Translations under genes and position numbers: made by a program
NCBI RefSeq assembly: GCF_021412625.1
Contig: NZ_JAKCFI010000013.1
Location: forward strand, 1 to 64,000
DNA from: Myxococcus stipitatus
GTDB lineage: Bacteria > Myxococcota > Myxococcia > Myxococcales > Myxococcaceae
Direction: 5' to 3'
DNA: 64,000 nt
Shown here: positions 55,366-63,891 of the stretch, in pieces
How positions within the stretch are numbered: position 1 is the first letter of the stretch
How the letters are laid out: each line of letters starts with the position of its first letter
Notes under the pieces: generated by a model
What the model was told of the DNA's origin: nothing
Databases searched by the model: none
The model's input: only the letters and a program-made list of their open reading frames with translations

Positions 55366-55872
55366 CTACTTCGCCTTCCGCTTGGGGGCCTTGATGAGGT
55401 TGTCGACGGCGTAGCGGCGGAAGGCGCGCAGCCACTCCGCGTCGGGCGTGCCCTCGTCCAGCAGGAGCGCCTCCAGACTCTCGGCGGTGAGCGAGAGGGC
55501 CTTCGGCGGAGGCGAGGCGCGCAGCGCCAGCAGCCTCTGCGGGTCGTCGAGCAGCTTGCGCAGCCTCTGGGTCTGCTCGGCCTTCGGCTCCCCGCCGCGC
55601 TTGAGGAACAGCCTGTCCCCTCGCACCGTGATGCCGACGACGGTCGGGTCCTCCTCCTTCGCCGCCCGCAGGATGGCGTGCAGGGGCACGCCGTCCGGAT
55701 TCTGGCCGCTCGCGATGGTCACCGACACCTCGACGACGTCCTCGGTGAACCCGGAGGTCTGCTCGAACCGCTTGACGGGGACGGCGGTCTCCAGGACCAG
55801 CCGCGCCGCGGGCTGGTCGATGAACTTGCGGAGGGGTGCCAGATCCTTCGACTTGAAGACGTATCTACCCAT
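55366..55872 (-). CDS. Unrecognised eCIS-operon protein
   Basis: 168 aa with no family I know. It is soluble and basic at the C terminus (APKRKAK). The middle carries VVGITVRGDRLFLKRGG, and a helical C-terminal part has ALSLTAESLEALLLDEG and RAFRRYAVDNLI. The ATG at 55872 and the stop at 55366 are packed directly between the gp25-fusion gene (no gap) and the DUF6519 gene (10 bp), so it is translated with the baseplate genes. An assembly factor or minor baseplate part is the likely role (inference only). Confidence 0.7.
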   Translation of the reverse strand: MGRYVFKSKDLAPLRKFIDQPAARLVLETAVPVKRFEQTSGFTEDVVEVSVTIASGQNPDGVPLHAILRAAKEEDPTVVGITVRGDRLFLKRGGEPKAEQTQRLRKLLDDPQRLLALRASPPPKALSLTAESLEALLLDEGTPDAEWLRAFRRYAVDNLIKAPKRKAK

Positions 55873-55882
55873 GGCCGCGCTC

Positions 55883-58696
55883 CTAGTAGCCCTTCTTGAT
55901 CTCCAGCGCCGTGACCTGCATGTTCGCCAGCTCCACGCTGAGCGTGCTGGCCGAGTCCTCCAGCTTCGCGAACACCTGGACCGAGGTGGGGATGAACCCC
56001 TCCGGCAGGAACAGGAACGGGGTGTCGCTCTTGGAGAACATCAGCTGCAGGGGCACCTCGACGCCCCTCGGCTTGCGGGCCAGCCGCACCACGACCTCGC
56101 GGTCCTGGATCTTCCCCTTGTCGGGCTCCGTGGTCGGGTCGGTCATCTCGTCGTTGTAGAAGCTCACCCGGAGGGTCAGCGTCGCGTTCGCGTTCCCCGT
56201 CCCGGTGAGGAACAGGTCGCCGGACCAGAAGATGACGAACTTGCTGTCCGGGCCCGTGGGCGGCAACGCCAGGCTCCCCAGGTGCTCGGCCGGCGGGCTG
56301 CCCGAGATGGCGGTGAGGTTGGGCAGCTTCGTGCTCACCGTGCCGCCGTTGGCGACGCGCTTGCGCAGGTCCTCGATGAGGTAGATGCGCCTGGGCGCGG
56401 TGTCACCGCCGTCGCGCGAGTAGGTGGCCAGGGGCACGTAGTGGTGCACCACGCCGCGGGCCCGCTGGAACGCGAGCTGCTCGATGCGTGACTCCGGGTC
56501 GATGCCGGACGCCTCGTCACCGGCGAGGTAGCGCGTCTTGAAGCTCCAGACGTCCCCCTTGCGCATGGCCCTGCCGCCGAAGCGCACCTGCACGCCGTCG
56601 TTGAGCGGGATGGCACTGGAGATGGTCGCGTCCTGCGGGTCCGCGAGGATGGGCACCTTGAAGCCGTTCCACCGCTGGAGCATGGGCCGGTCGCTCATGG
56701 CGAAGGTGGTGAAGCCGGCGACGCGGCTGGCGGCGGGCAGCGCGGCCAGCTGAGAGCCCGTCTGGCCCCGGAGCGTGATGACGTTGCCGGAGATGGAGTC
56801 GATCTGGTGCCGCTCCTCTCCGAACTCCTTGCGGATGAGGACGTGGTCTCCGGCGAGGAAGGCCGAGGCGTCCTCCACCACCACCCGGCTGGAGCCGGTG
56901 GGGATGGGCTCGATGATGCGCTGCAGGGTGGAGGCGTTGTCCTCCGACCAGCGGAACGTCGCGGTGCCGATGTCGCCCGGCGTGTCGATCTCCACGCGGT
57001 AGAGCCGGTTGGCCTGGGCCGTATACGCGCCCTCGGTGGCCAGGGTCCCCTGGCCGATGCCGTTGCCCTTGGGCACGCCTCCGCCCTGGGCCACGCGCAC
57101 GCGGTGCCGCGCTCGCAGGCGCGTGCTGGTGTCCGGTCCCCCCAGGGCAATCTCGCGGATCTCCGGGTCCTCGACGTACGTCACGGGCTCCGTCCAGACG
57201 TCCAGGTACACGGTGTCCTTGCGGACCGTTCCCGGCGGAGGCGGGGACAGGGGCGGGTCGTTCGGGTCGGCCTGCTGGGAGTAGAGGACGTCGTTGACCT
57301 GCACGCAGGGCAGGCCGGCGACATAGAGCCGGCCCGCGTTCTCGATGCTCGGCTCGGCCAGCTGGAAGTCGGTGTTCAGCAGGTTCAGCAGGTTGAGGAT
57401 GAGGTCGTCGTCATCCTCCTCCTCGCCCTCGGACGGCTCCTGCGCGCTCGCGAGCGCGCTGAACAGGGTGATCTGATTGATGAACTGGGAGAACTCCGAG
57501 CCGCGGATGATGAAGTTGTCCTCCCCCATGCTCTTCTCGAGCGCGCTGCTGCCGGTGCGCAGGTCGTCGAAGTCCCAGACGAGGGGCGTGGTCGTGTCCT
57601 GGTAGACCTCGAAGCCGTACTTGACGATGCGGGCCAGGTTCGCGGGCGTGCCCGTGGGCGTCTCGTACTTCTGGATGGCGCTCAGGATTTCGGTGGCGCT
57701 GGGCAGGGAGATGCCCGTCTCGCCCGTTTCCTTCACCTTCAGGGTCAGCGTCCGCGTGGCCACGGCGTTGGTGGCGTCCTTCACCGTCACGACGACGCTG
57801 AAGTCTCCGGCCACGGTGGGCGTGCCGGAGATCTCCCCGTTGCGCGAGTCCTCACCGGGGCCATCCGGGGCGATGCTCAGTCCGGCGGGAAGCCCCGTGG
57901 CGCTCCACGTCATGGGCGTCTTGCCGGCGAAGGCGGAGACCTTCGCGTTGTAGGACTTGTTCCTCACCGCCGGCAGGATTTCGGAGGTGATGATGCGGTA
58001 GCGCAGGTCCAGCGGCGCGGCGAAGCCCGCAAGCCAGATGTCCGCGCCCATGGCGGTGATGCCGATGCGCCACACGGAGCGGTTGCCGGCGTCGTCCTCG
58101 AGGAAGAAGCGGATGGCCCCGGGGACCTGGGCGTTCATCCGGTAGCGGAAGGTGAGCATCTCCTCCGCGGACAGGTTGGTCAGCCCGGGCAGGGTGCGGG
58201 TGATGGTCACCGTGCCGGCATGGCCCGACAGCCGCAGGAAGCCGGTGCCCGAATAGGGGCGGTCCTTACCGATGCGCAGCCGGCCCTGGGGCGAGGAGAG
58301 CGTCAGGCCCTGGAGCGACTCCATGTCGTCCAGCTTCTTCCCCGGGAAGTTGAGGAAGAAGAGCAGGGGGCCGAAGACGAGGTACAGCAGCAGGTTCAGC
58401 ATGTCCGCCAGGCAGGTGCCCAGGATGGCGCTGATGGCCTCCTCGAAGGTCTTCCCGCTGGTGTCCAGGTTCTCCAGCAGGAGCGTGGGGGGCGGTGGGA
58501 AGACGGGCGAGATGTTGAAGCCCGAGTTCGGGCTGCCCTCGCCCAGGGCCTCGCGGTTGAGCCGGCGCAGGAACGAGACCGCGATGTCCTGGTTCTCGTT
58601 CCAGTCCGAGTCGAGGAGCACGCGACCCTGCTGGAGGTAGACGCCGAGGTAGTTCTTGAGCTCCTTGAAGTCCTCGCGGGAGATGGAGCGAGACAT
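55883..58696 (-). CDS. DUF6519 protein, large eCIS-associated structural component
   Basis: 937 aa from ATG 58696, preceded by GGAAGGAAG. The N terminus (REDFKELKNYLGVYLQQGRV, LLDSDWNENQDI) is the DUF6519 signature found near eCIS and T6SS-like loci. Residues 94-117 form a strongly hydrophobic run (DMLNLLLYLVFGPLLFFLNF) long enough to span a membrane. About 246-308 is a cadherin/He_PIG-like Ig domain (GLPAGLSIAPDGPG, GEISGTPTVAGDFS). An acidic patch EGEEEDDDD is at 423-431. The remainder is mostly beta, with RARHRVRVAQGGGVP and LYRVEIDTPGDIGTATFRW. Its function in the particle is unknown; a fibre, cage or anchor part is plausible. It lies between the tail-protein-I gene (26 bp) and the 168-aa gene (10 bp). 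Confidence 0.85.
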   Translation of the reverse strand: MSRSISREDFKELKNYLGVYLQQGRVLLDSDWNENQDIAVSFLRRLNREALGEGSPNSGFNISPVFPPPPTLLLENLDTSGKTFEEAISAILGTCLADMLNLLLYLVFGPLLFFLNFPGKKLDDMESLQGLTLSSPQGRLRIGKDRPYSGTGFLRLSGHAGTVTITRTLPGLTNLSAEEMLTFRYRMNAQVPGAIRFFLEDDAGNRSVWRIGITAMGADIWLAGFAAPLDLRYRIITSEILPAVRNKSYNAKVSAFAGKTPMTWSATGLPAGLSIAPDGPGEDSRNGEISGTPTVAGDFSVVVTVKDATNAVATRTLTLKVKETGETGISLPSATEILSAIQKYETPTGTPANLARIVKYGFEVYQDTTTPLVWDFDDLRTGSSALEKSMGEDNFIIRGSEFSQFINQITLFSALASAQEPSEGEEEDDDDLILNLLNLLNTDFQLAEPSIENAGRLYVAGLPCVQVNDVLYSQQADPNDPPLSPPPPGTVRKDTVYLDVWTEPVTYVEDPEIREIALGGPDTSTRLRARHRVRVAQGGGVPKGNGIGQGTLATEGAYTAQANRLYRVEIDTPGDIGTATFRWSEDNASTLQRIIEPIPTGSSRVVVEDASAFLAGDHVLIRKEFGEERHQIDSISGNVITLRGQTGSQLAALPAASRVAGFTTFAMSDRPMLQRWNGFKVPILADPQDATISSAIPLNDGVQVRFGGRAMRKGDVWSFKTRYLAGDEASGIDPESRIEQLAFQRARGVVHHYVPLATYSRDGGDTAPRRIYLIEDLRKRVANGGTVSTKLPNLTAISGSPPAEHLGSLALPPTGPDSKFVIFWSGDLFLTGTGNANATLTLRVSFYNDEMTDPTTEPDKGKIQDREVVVRLARKPRGVEVPLQLMFSKSDTPFLFLPEGFIPTSVQVFAKLEDSASTLSVELANMQVTALEIKKGY

Positions 58697-58722
58697 GCCG
58701 TTCTTCCTTCCATGACCGCCAC

Positions 58723-60618
58723 TCAGCTCAGCCGAGCGGGACGTGCCGGAATGCTTCGGGTATCCACGATGACGGGGACGGTTCCCGCGGGGACTGCCGC
58801 GGGCAGGCGTTGGGCCAGGCTGGTGAAGACCTGTGCCTGGGCCGCCGTGTCCTCGAAGAAGTAGCTGACGGTGATGCGGTCGTTCCCGCTCAGGAAGCCC
58901 GAGGGGAACTTGAGCCTGCCGAGCCGCGGGTCCACGGCGACGTGGCCCGCGCTGACTGGAACGCTGATGTCCTCCAGGTCCTTCACCTCCACGAGCAGGC
59001 CCACGTCGGAGCCCTGCCGGCGGATGTCCCAGCCGCGGGGGGCGCGGTGGTAGTCGTCGGGAGAGCGCCCCAGGCGCAGGGCCATGTCGATGGGCGTCCC
59101 ATCGAAGCCGTCGCGCAGCGTCACCGGCGCGCCGTCCCCGGAGAAGGTGAAGACCCCGCTGTCGGCGTCGAGCACGCGCGCGACCGCGTCCTCCACGCGG
59201 GTCGCGGTGCCCAGCAGGTAGTCCACGCGGAGGTCGCTGGCCTGGATGCCCAACGCCGTCAGGTCGAGGATGAAGCGCCCCAGCTGCGGGTCCACGGCCA
59301 CGTCCCTGGACGCGAGGCTCAGGGGCGCGCCCGTCACGGTCCTGGGCTGGTCGAAGTCGGAGAGGTTGGCGGCGACCACCCGCACCGCGGGCGTGACGGC
59401 CAGGTCGGTGATGACGGTGCCGGCGACGCGCAGGGTGAAGCCCCACGGCTGGTTGACGTAGCGCTGCTGTCCGAGCGAGGCCAGCTTCGCGCGCGTCAGC
59501 GGCGAGCCATCCAGCCCATCCAGCAGTTGCAGCGCGACGCCCGCGTCGTCCCCGAGCGTCAGGGGGCGGTTGTCGAAGGTGAAGCGGCCGGAGGAGGCGC
59601 CCACGGGGACGGCGTTGGGGCGCTGGTCGTCGAGCACGCGGCACGGCGTGACGAAGAAGCCGTGGTTGTCGAAGTGCTGCTGCCCCACGCGCTCCCGGGC
59701 GTGGCGCGGAGCGCGGAGGTCCACGGTGTAGGGCGCCGGGTCATCCGCGCGGCCCAGCCTCCGCATCCGCGAAGGGTCGCCCACGTGGAATGCCTGGGTC
59801 GCGATGGCGGCGGGCGTGAGGGCGTGGAAGGTGGCGCGCAGGTTGCCGGCCAGGGGCAGGGGCGGGGCGAACTTGAAGCGGCCCAGCACCGGGTCCACCG
59901 CCACCTGATGCGAGGAGAGGACGAGCGTGGTTCCGTCCACGTCCCGGGGCTGGGCGAAGTCGGTGAGGTCGGCGGCCCTGGCGACCCGGGGCGTCGTGCC
60001 CTCGGGCGGACGGAACAGGTCCACGCCGCGCTCCTCGAGGGTGAAGCGGCCCTCCACGCCCGCGTACTCGGACTCGTGTCCCGCCAGGGCGAGGCGGGTG
60101 ATGGGGCGGCCGGTGAGGGCGTCGAACAGCGGCTGGGCGCGCGGCGGGGACGCGCCGAGGACGAAGTGGCCACTGCCGGCGGGCGCCTCCGTGACGGGCT
60201 GGTCCAGCAGGAACGTGACGGGGTTCAGGGCGTCCACGAAGGGCAGCTGGGCGACGCTGCGCGAGAAGTCCACCAGCGTCACGCGCCATTGGGTGAGGCG
60301 CTCCGCCCAGCGGTCCAGCGACTCCTGCGTGCCCTTGGAGCGGTAGAAGCGGACGGCCTCGGAGACCTGCTCGCGCTGGGCGCGCGGGGGCAGCGAGGTG
60401 TCCACCTCCACGCCCACCAGCGCGCCGATGAGCGGCACGAGCTCCGCCCGAGCCCGCGTGACGAAGAAGTCCTCGTGGAGCTGGGCCACGCTGGCCTCCA
60501 GCTCCTCCAGCGGCAGGGCCATGATCTCCAGGAAGCGCTGGAGCTCGCCCAGCGTGTCCTTGTCCCGGTACAGGCCCGGCAGGTACTGGAACAGCAGCTT
60601 CGGGAAGTCGGTCGCCAT
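58723..60618 (-). CDS. Tail protein I-like baseplate protein with three C-terminal repeat modules (Afp12 position)
   Basis: 631 aa. The first ~140 residues match the phage tail protein I/wedge domain (FQYLPGLYRDKDTLGELQRF, LIGALVGVEVDTSL, VRFYRSKGTQESLDRWAE). The rest contains three diverged copies of one module: an SGxFxF element (149-155, 343-349, 487-493), a D-G-x-D/T-G-x-P step, and VAVDPxLGRxxF (239-250, 440-451, 560-571). Ordinary tail protein I is about 200 aa, so two thirds of this protein is an added repeat region, perhaps a fibre attachment platform. The start codon overlaps the baseplate J stop (TGATG), so the two are translationally coupled. Confidence 0.88.
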   Translation of the reverse strand: MATDFPKLLFQYLPGLYRDKDTLGELQRFLEIMALPLEELEASVAQLHEDFFVTRARAELVPLIGALVGVEVDTSLPPRAQREQVSEAVRFYRSKGTQESLDRWAERLTQWRVTLVDFSRSVAQLPFVDALNPVTFLLDQPVTEAPAGSGHFVLGASPPRAQPLFDALTGRPITRLALAGHESEYAGVEGRFTLEERGVDLFRPPEGTTPRVARAADLTDFAQPRDVDGTTLVLSSHQVAVDPVLGRFKFAPPLPLAGNLRATFHALTPAAIATQAFHVGDPSRMRRLGRADDPAPYTVDLRAPRHARERVGQQHFDNHGFFVTPCRVLDDQRPNAVPVGASSGRFTFDNRPLTLGDDAGVALQLLDGLDGSPLTRAKLASLGQQRYVNQPWGFTLRVAGTVITDLAVTPAVRVVAANLSDFDQPRTVTGAPLSLASRDVAVDPQLGRFILDLTALGIQASDLRVDYLLGTATRVEDAVARVLDADSGVFTFSGDGAPVTLRDGFDGTPIDMALRLGRSPDDYHRAPRGWDIRRQGSDVGLLVEVKDLEDISVPVSAGHVAVDPRLGRLKFPSGFLSGNDRITVSYFFEDTAAQAQVFTSLAQRLPAAVPAGTVPVIVDTRSIPARPARLS

Positions 60619-62405
60619 CACGCGCCCCCGATGACGTTCACGGTGAGCAGCCCGAGGCAGGCCATCTCGTTCTCGCTCATCCGCACGTCCGCGAACTCGC
60701 AGTCCTTCGCGGTCGCGGGCTGGTCCTGGCGCCGCAGGCGTCCGAGCAGCGCGTAGGACACGCCCTGGATGGGATAGAGGGCCGAGTAGACCTCTCCCAC
60801 CCGCACGCCCTTGCCGAAGTCCTGCTGGGCGAAGCTCAACAGGTCGCGGAGCACCTGGCTCACCTCGTCCCGCACGCGCGTCGGACTGGCCTCCGCCTTC
60901 AGGTGCACCTCCACCGTGATGTCCACGGGGATGTAGCGAGGCGCGAGCACCTCCACGCCGGCCATGCGGTTGACCGGCATGCGGGCCTCCAGGAAGCGCT
61001 GGAGCTTCTCCCGCAGCTCGCTGGAGGGAGGAGGCGGCGGCACCGTCTGGGGGTTCTCCGGCGCCACGTAGAGCTGGACGACCTTGTAGCCGCCGCGCAG
61101 CCCCACGCGGGCGCGGGCCTTGCCCACGCCGCCGAAGCCCTCGGCCAACAGCTCGTAGTCCCGCAGGGTGACGGCCCGCTCCTGGGCGATGATGGAGCCC
61201 GGCCCGGAGATCTTCGCCTCCTCCGTGGACTCGCGGTCCGCGCCGCCGGTGGCGGCGAAGGGGTTGTTGAGCGCCTTGACCCCGGGCACGGTGGTGACGG
61301 GCACGCTGAGCGCGTCCGACCCCACGTTGCCGCCGCTGCCCAGGCCCACGCGGTAGCGCGCCTGGACCTGGCTGCCCGCGGGCGGCACGGCCCCGCGGGT
61401 CCCGGTGCCGAACGTCACCGTGGTGATGTCTGCGTCGTCGATGGTGGTGACGTAGTGCCGGTCCGACGGGCCGCTGCCGAAGAAGCTCTCCACGTCGTCC
61501 CAGCGCTGCCCGTCCACCAGGACCTCCAGCTCGGGCCGGGAGCGGCGCCGCCGGAAGGGCTCGTTGCTCAGCAGGTGGGTGACGGGCTTGCGGGAGAGGG
61601 TGAAGCGCTGGCCGGGCGTCCCGTCGCTGACGAAGAGGGGCTCGTCGTTGATTGTCTCGCCCTGCGTCGCCAGCACGTTGTTTCCCTTCAACGTGGTGTC
61701 CGCCGGGGAGAAGGACTCGCTCAGCGGCGGCAGCCAGAGGACCTCGTGCTGGTCCGCGGACACGGGCTGGATCCGCGCCACCCGCAGTGGCTCCGAGCGG
61801 CGCACCTTCGTGGTGCCGTCGGGCAGCGACTGCTTCTCCTCGAGGTAGACGACGTCTCCCTCGGACAGGGCATGGCTGGCCATGTCGAGCCGCACCGCCG
61901 AGGTGCCCGCGGCGAGGGCGGGCTGGGCGCTCAGGGGGATGGCGTTGTTGAGGAGCTTCAACGCGAAGAGCTTCGTGACCTCGAAGACGGCGTCGGACTC
62001 GCCCGGCCTCCCCGCGGTGCGGAGGCGATAGGGGATGGCGTCGTCCTTCACCGTCACGTCGGCGGTGACGTCGAAGTGGAGGTACGCGGAGGCGGCCAGG
62101 CCCGGGTCGATCTGATAGTCGATGAGCCGCAGCAGCTCCGTCACCGAGCGGCGCTGGGTGGCGGTGTCCAGGTAGGCCTCGTTGGCCACGCGGTCCTGGT
62201 AGTAGCTCAGGATGTCGGCCACGTAGGCGAACAGCTCGATGAGGACGACGCCGAAGTCGCTCTCGCCGCGGTCCGTCCACTGCGGCAGCCGCAGTGGAAT
62301 CTGGTTCAGCATGGCCTGGCGGAAGCCTTCGTAGTCCTTGGTGACGTAGTCGATGACCTTCTGCCGTCCGACGGTGGTGAGGGTGGGAGGAGTCGGCGGT
62401 GCCAT
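60618..62405 (-). CDS. Baseplate J-like protein (Afp11-like)
   Basis: 595 aa from ATG 62405. Typical N terminus of eCIS baseplate J: VIDYVTKDYEGFRQAMLNQI, RGESDFGVVLIELFAYVADI and LSYYQDRVANEAYLDTATQR. The C-terminal baseplate_J domain has GSIIAQERAVTLRDYELLAE, VGKARARVGLRGGYKVVQLY and FGKGVRVGEVYSALYPIQGV. It forms the wedges of the contractile baseplate together with tail protein I. Length is similar to or a little shorter than Afp11. The start lies 1 base after the gpD-like stop, and its own stop overlaps the next start by 1 base. Confidence 0.94.
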   Translation of the reverse strand: MAPPTPPTLTTVGRQKVIDYVTKDYEGFRQAMLNQIPLRLPQWTDRGESDFGVVLIELFAYVADILSYYQDRVANEAYLDTATQRRSVTELLRLIDYQIDPGLAASAYLHFDVTADVTVKDDAIPYRLRTAGRPGESDAVFEVTKLFALKLLNNAIPLSAQPALAAGTSAVRLDMASHALSEGDVVYLEEKQSLPDGTTKVRRSEPLRVARIQPVSADQHEVLWLPPLSESFSPADTTLKGNNVLATQGETINDEPLFVSDGTPGQRFTLSRKPVTHLLSNEPFRRRRSRPELEVLVDGQRWDDVESFFGSGPSDRHYVTTIDDADITTVTFGTGTRGAVPPAGSQVQARYRVGLGSGGNVGSDALSVPVTTVPGVKALNNPFAATGGADRESTEEAKISGPGSIIAQERAVTLRDYELLAEGFGGVGKARARVGLRGGYKVVQLYVAPENPQTVPPPPPSSELREKLQRFLEARMPVNRMAGVEVLAPRYIPVDITVEVHLKAEASPTRVRDEVSQVLRDLLSFAQQDFGKGVRVGEVYSALYPIQGVSYALLGRLRRQDQPATAKDCEFADVRMSENEMACLGLLTVNVIGGA

Positions 62406-62406
62406 G

Positions 62407-63594
62407 TCAGATGCCTCCGAAGGCGCTTCCAGATGGCGGCAGTACGCGGCTGCCGGACGAGGAGCCCTCGCCATCCCCGCGCGAGGACGTGATGGCCAGG
62501 GGGCGGGGAGGGGCCTGGAACCGCTCGCCGCCGGTGAGGCCCAGGCCGTTGCGGCGGGCCTCGAAGTGCTGGGTGTAGCCGTCCAGCGTGAAGTCATGGC
62601 GGACGCGCGTCACGTAGTAGAGGCCGCTGTAGCGCTCGCCCACGCCCTTGAGCGTCACCAGCCGGCCGGAGCGCAGCACGGCCCGGTAGATGCCGCCCTC
62701 GAGCATCCCCTCCACCCGGACGAACTGGCTGGCCGGGCCGTAGGCGCCGCGCAGCCGCGCCCGCATCTCCTCGCGGGACGAGGAGGGCTGGAGGCGCAGC
62801 AGCTGGCGTCCGTCGGGCAGGCTCGCGCGCAGGGCGGCCAGGGATTGCCGGCCCAGCGGGCGCTCCGCGAGCGCCCCCAGCGTCTCTGTCTCCGCGCGCT
62901 TCTCCAGCGGGTCCACGCGACGCAGCTCGGTGACGGTGGCCGGCGTGCCGTCCACGTGGACCCTGAGCGACGCGAGGTTGGTCTCCTCCCCGAACTGCAC
63001 GGCCAGCAGCTTCTGCGGCGGGGCCTGGAGGTTGGCGGAGCGGAAGTAGCCCTTGCCGCCACGCACCCGGCACTCGAAGCCGTTGCGGGCGGCCAGGCGG
63101 CGCAGGAAGCGGATGTCCGTCTCGCACTGGAGGATGGTGGAGACCGCCTCGGCGTGCTGGACGACGGTGTCCTCCACCTCGTAGCCCAGGCCGTACGAGG
63201 AGAAGATGTCGCGGGCGATCTCATGGTCCTTCTTGTTGGCCCAGGCGCGTTGCTTCTCCTCCAGGTCCATCTTCGACGACAGGTCCAACCCGGAGACCTC
63301 GAGGTAGGGCTCCTGTTCGGCGCCGAAGCCCAGCTCCACGTGGGTGATGAGCCCGTCCACCAACGTCTGGGTGTCATCGGGATAGCCGGCCTCCACGCGC
63401 AGCCGCTTCCACACCTGGAAGCGGGGGTCGTCCACGTGGCTCCAGACGCCGTCGGCGCGGGGCACGAGCGCCAGTCGCAGGCGGAAGACGTCGGCCTCCT
63501 GGAGCGACTCCTCCACCTCCAGCTGGACGATGTCCGGGACCAGGTCGTCCTGGGGCTCGCCGTCGATGGCGATATTGACGACCTCGTTGATCAC
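62407..63594 (-). CDS. Phage late control D/gpD-like hub protein (N-terminal part of Afp8)
   Basis: 395 aa with the gpD/VgrG hub fold: VPDIVQLEVEESLQEADVFR, VWKRLRVEAGYPDDTQTLVDG, DLSSKMDLEEKQRAWANKKD, HEIARDIFSSYGLGYEVED, and FLRRLAARNGFECRVRGGKG. It ends with a Ser/Gly-rich tail and lacks the OB-fold/needle half, which is encoded separately by the gpV gene at 53799-54452. It would sit at the centre of the baseplate beneath the inner tube. The start overlaps the LysM gene's end by 4 bp. Confidence 0.93.
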   Translation of the reverse strand: MINEVVNIAIDGEPQDDLVPDIVQLEVEESLQEADVFRLRLALVPRADGVWSHVDDPRFQVWKRLRVEAGYPDDTQTLVDGLITHVELGFGAEQEPYLEVSGLDLSSKMDLEEKQRAWANKKDHEIARDIFSSYGLGYEVEDTVVQHAEAVSTILQCETDIRFLRRLAARNGFECRVRGGKGYFRSANLQAPPQKLLAVQFGEETNLASLRVHVDGTPATVTELRRVDPLEKRAETETLGALAERPLGRQSLAALRASLPDGRQLLRLQPSSSREEMRARLRGAYGPASQFVRVEGMLEGGIYRAVLRSGRLVTLKGVGERYSGLYYVTRVRHDFTLDGYTQHFEARRNGLGLTGGERFQAPPRPLAITSSRGDGEGSSSGSRVLPPSGSAFGGI

Positions 63595-63881
63595 GGCCCG
63601 AGCACCTGGTTGGCGGGCACCCGGATGCGCTGGCCGGGACGCAGCAGCTCGAAGGGGTTGAGCACGCCCGGGTTGGCGTCCAACAGCAGCCAGTACTTCT
63701 TCGGGTCTCCGTAGAAGCGGTGCGCCAGGTGGTCGAGTCGCTCGCCCTCCAGCACCACGTATTCGAGCACGCCCGGGGGCGGGGCGATGCGGCGCGGGGC
63801 GAGCACGCGCGGGTGCTCACCCTGGCCATTGATGGGCTCGATGACCTCCGTCCCGGTGTAGCGAGAACCCTGATAGCGCAT
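63591..63881 (-). CDS. LysM-domain eCIS protein (Afp7/gpX-like)
   Basis: 96 aa. The second half is a LysM-like domain (LEYVVLEGERLDHLAHRFYG, DPKKYWLLLDANPGVLNPFE, LLRPGQRIRVPANQVLGP), the pattern of P2 gpX and Afp7 proteins that connect the tube to the hub. The N terminus MRYQGSRYTGTEVI is also typical of this group. It overlaps the gpD-like gene by 4 bp and lies 10 bp after the partial gene at the window edge. Confidence 0.92.
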   Translation of the reverse strand: MRYQGSRYTGTEVIEPINGQGEHPRVLAPRRIAPPPGVLEYVVLEGERLDHLAHRFYGDPKKYWLLLDANPGVLNPFELLRPGQRIRVPANQVLGP

Positions 63882-63891
63882 GGTCGGGGGC

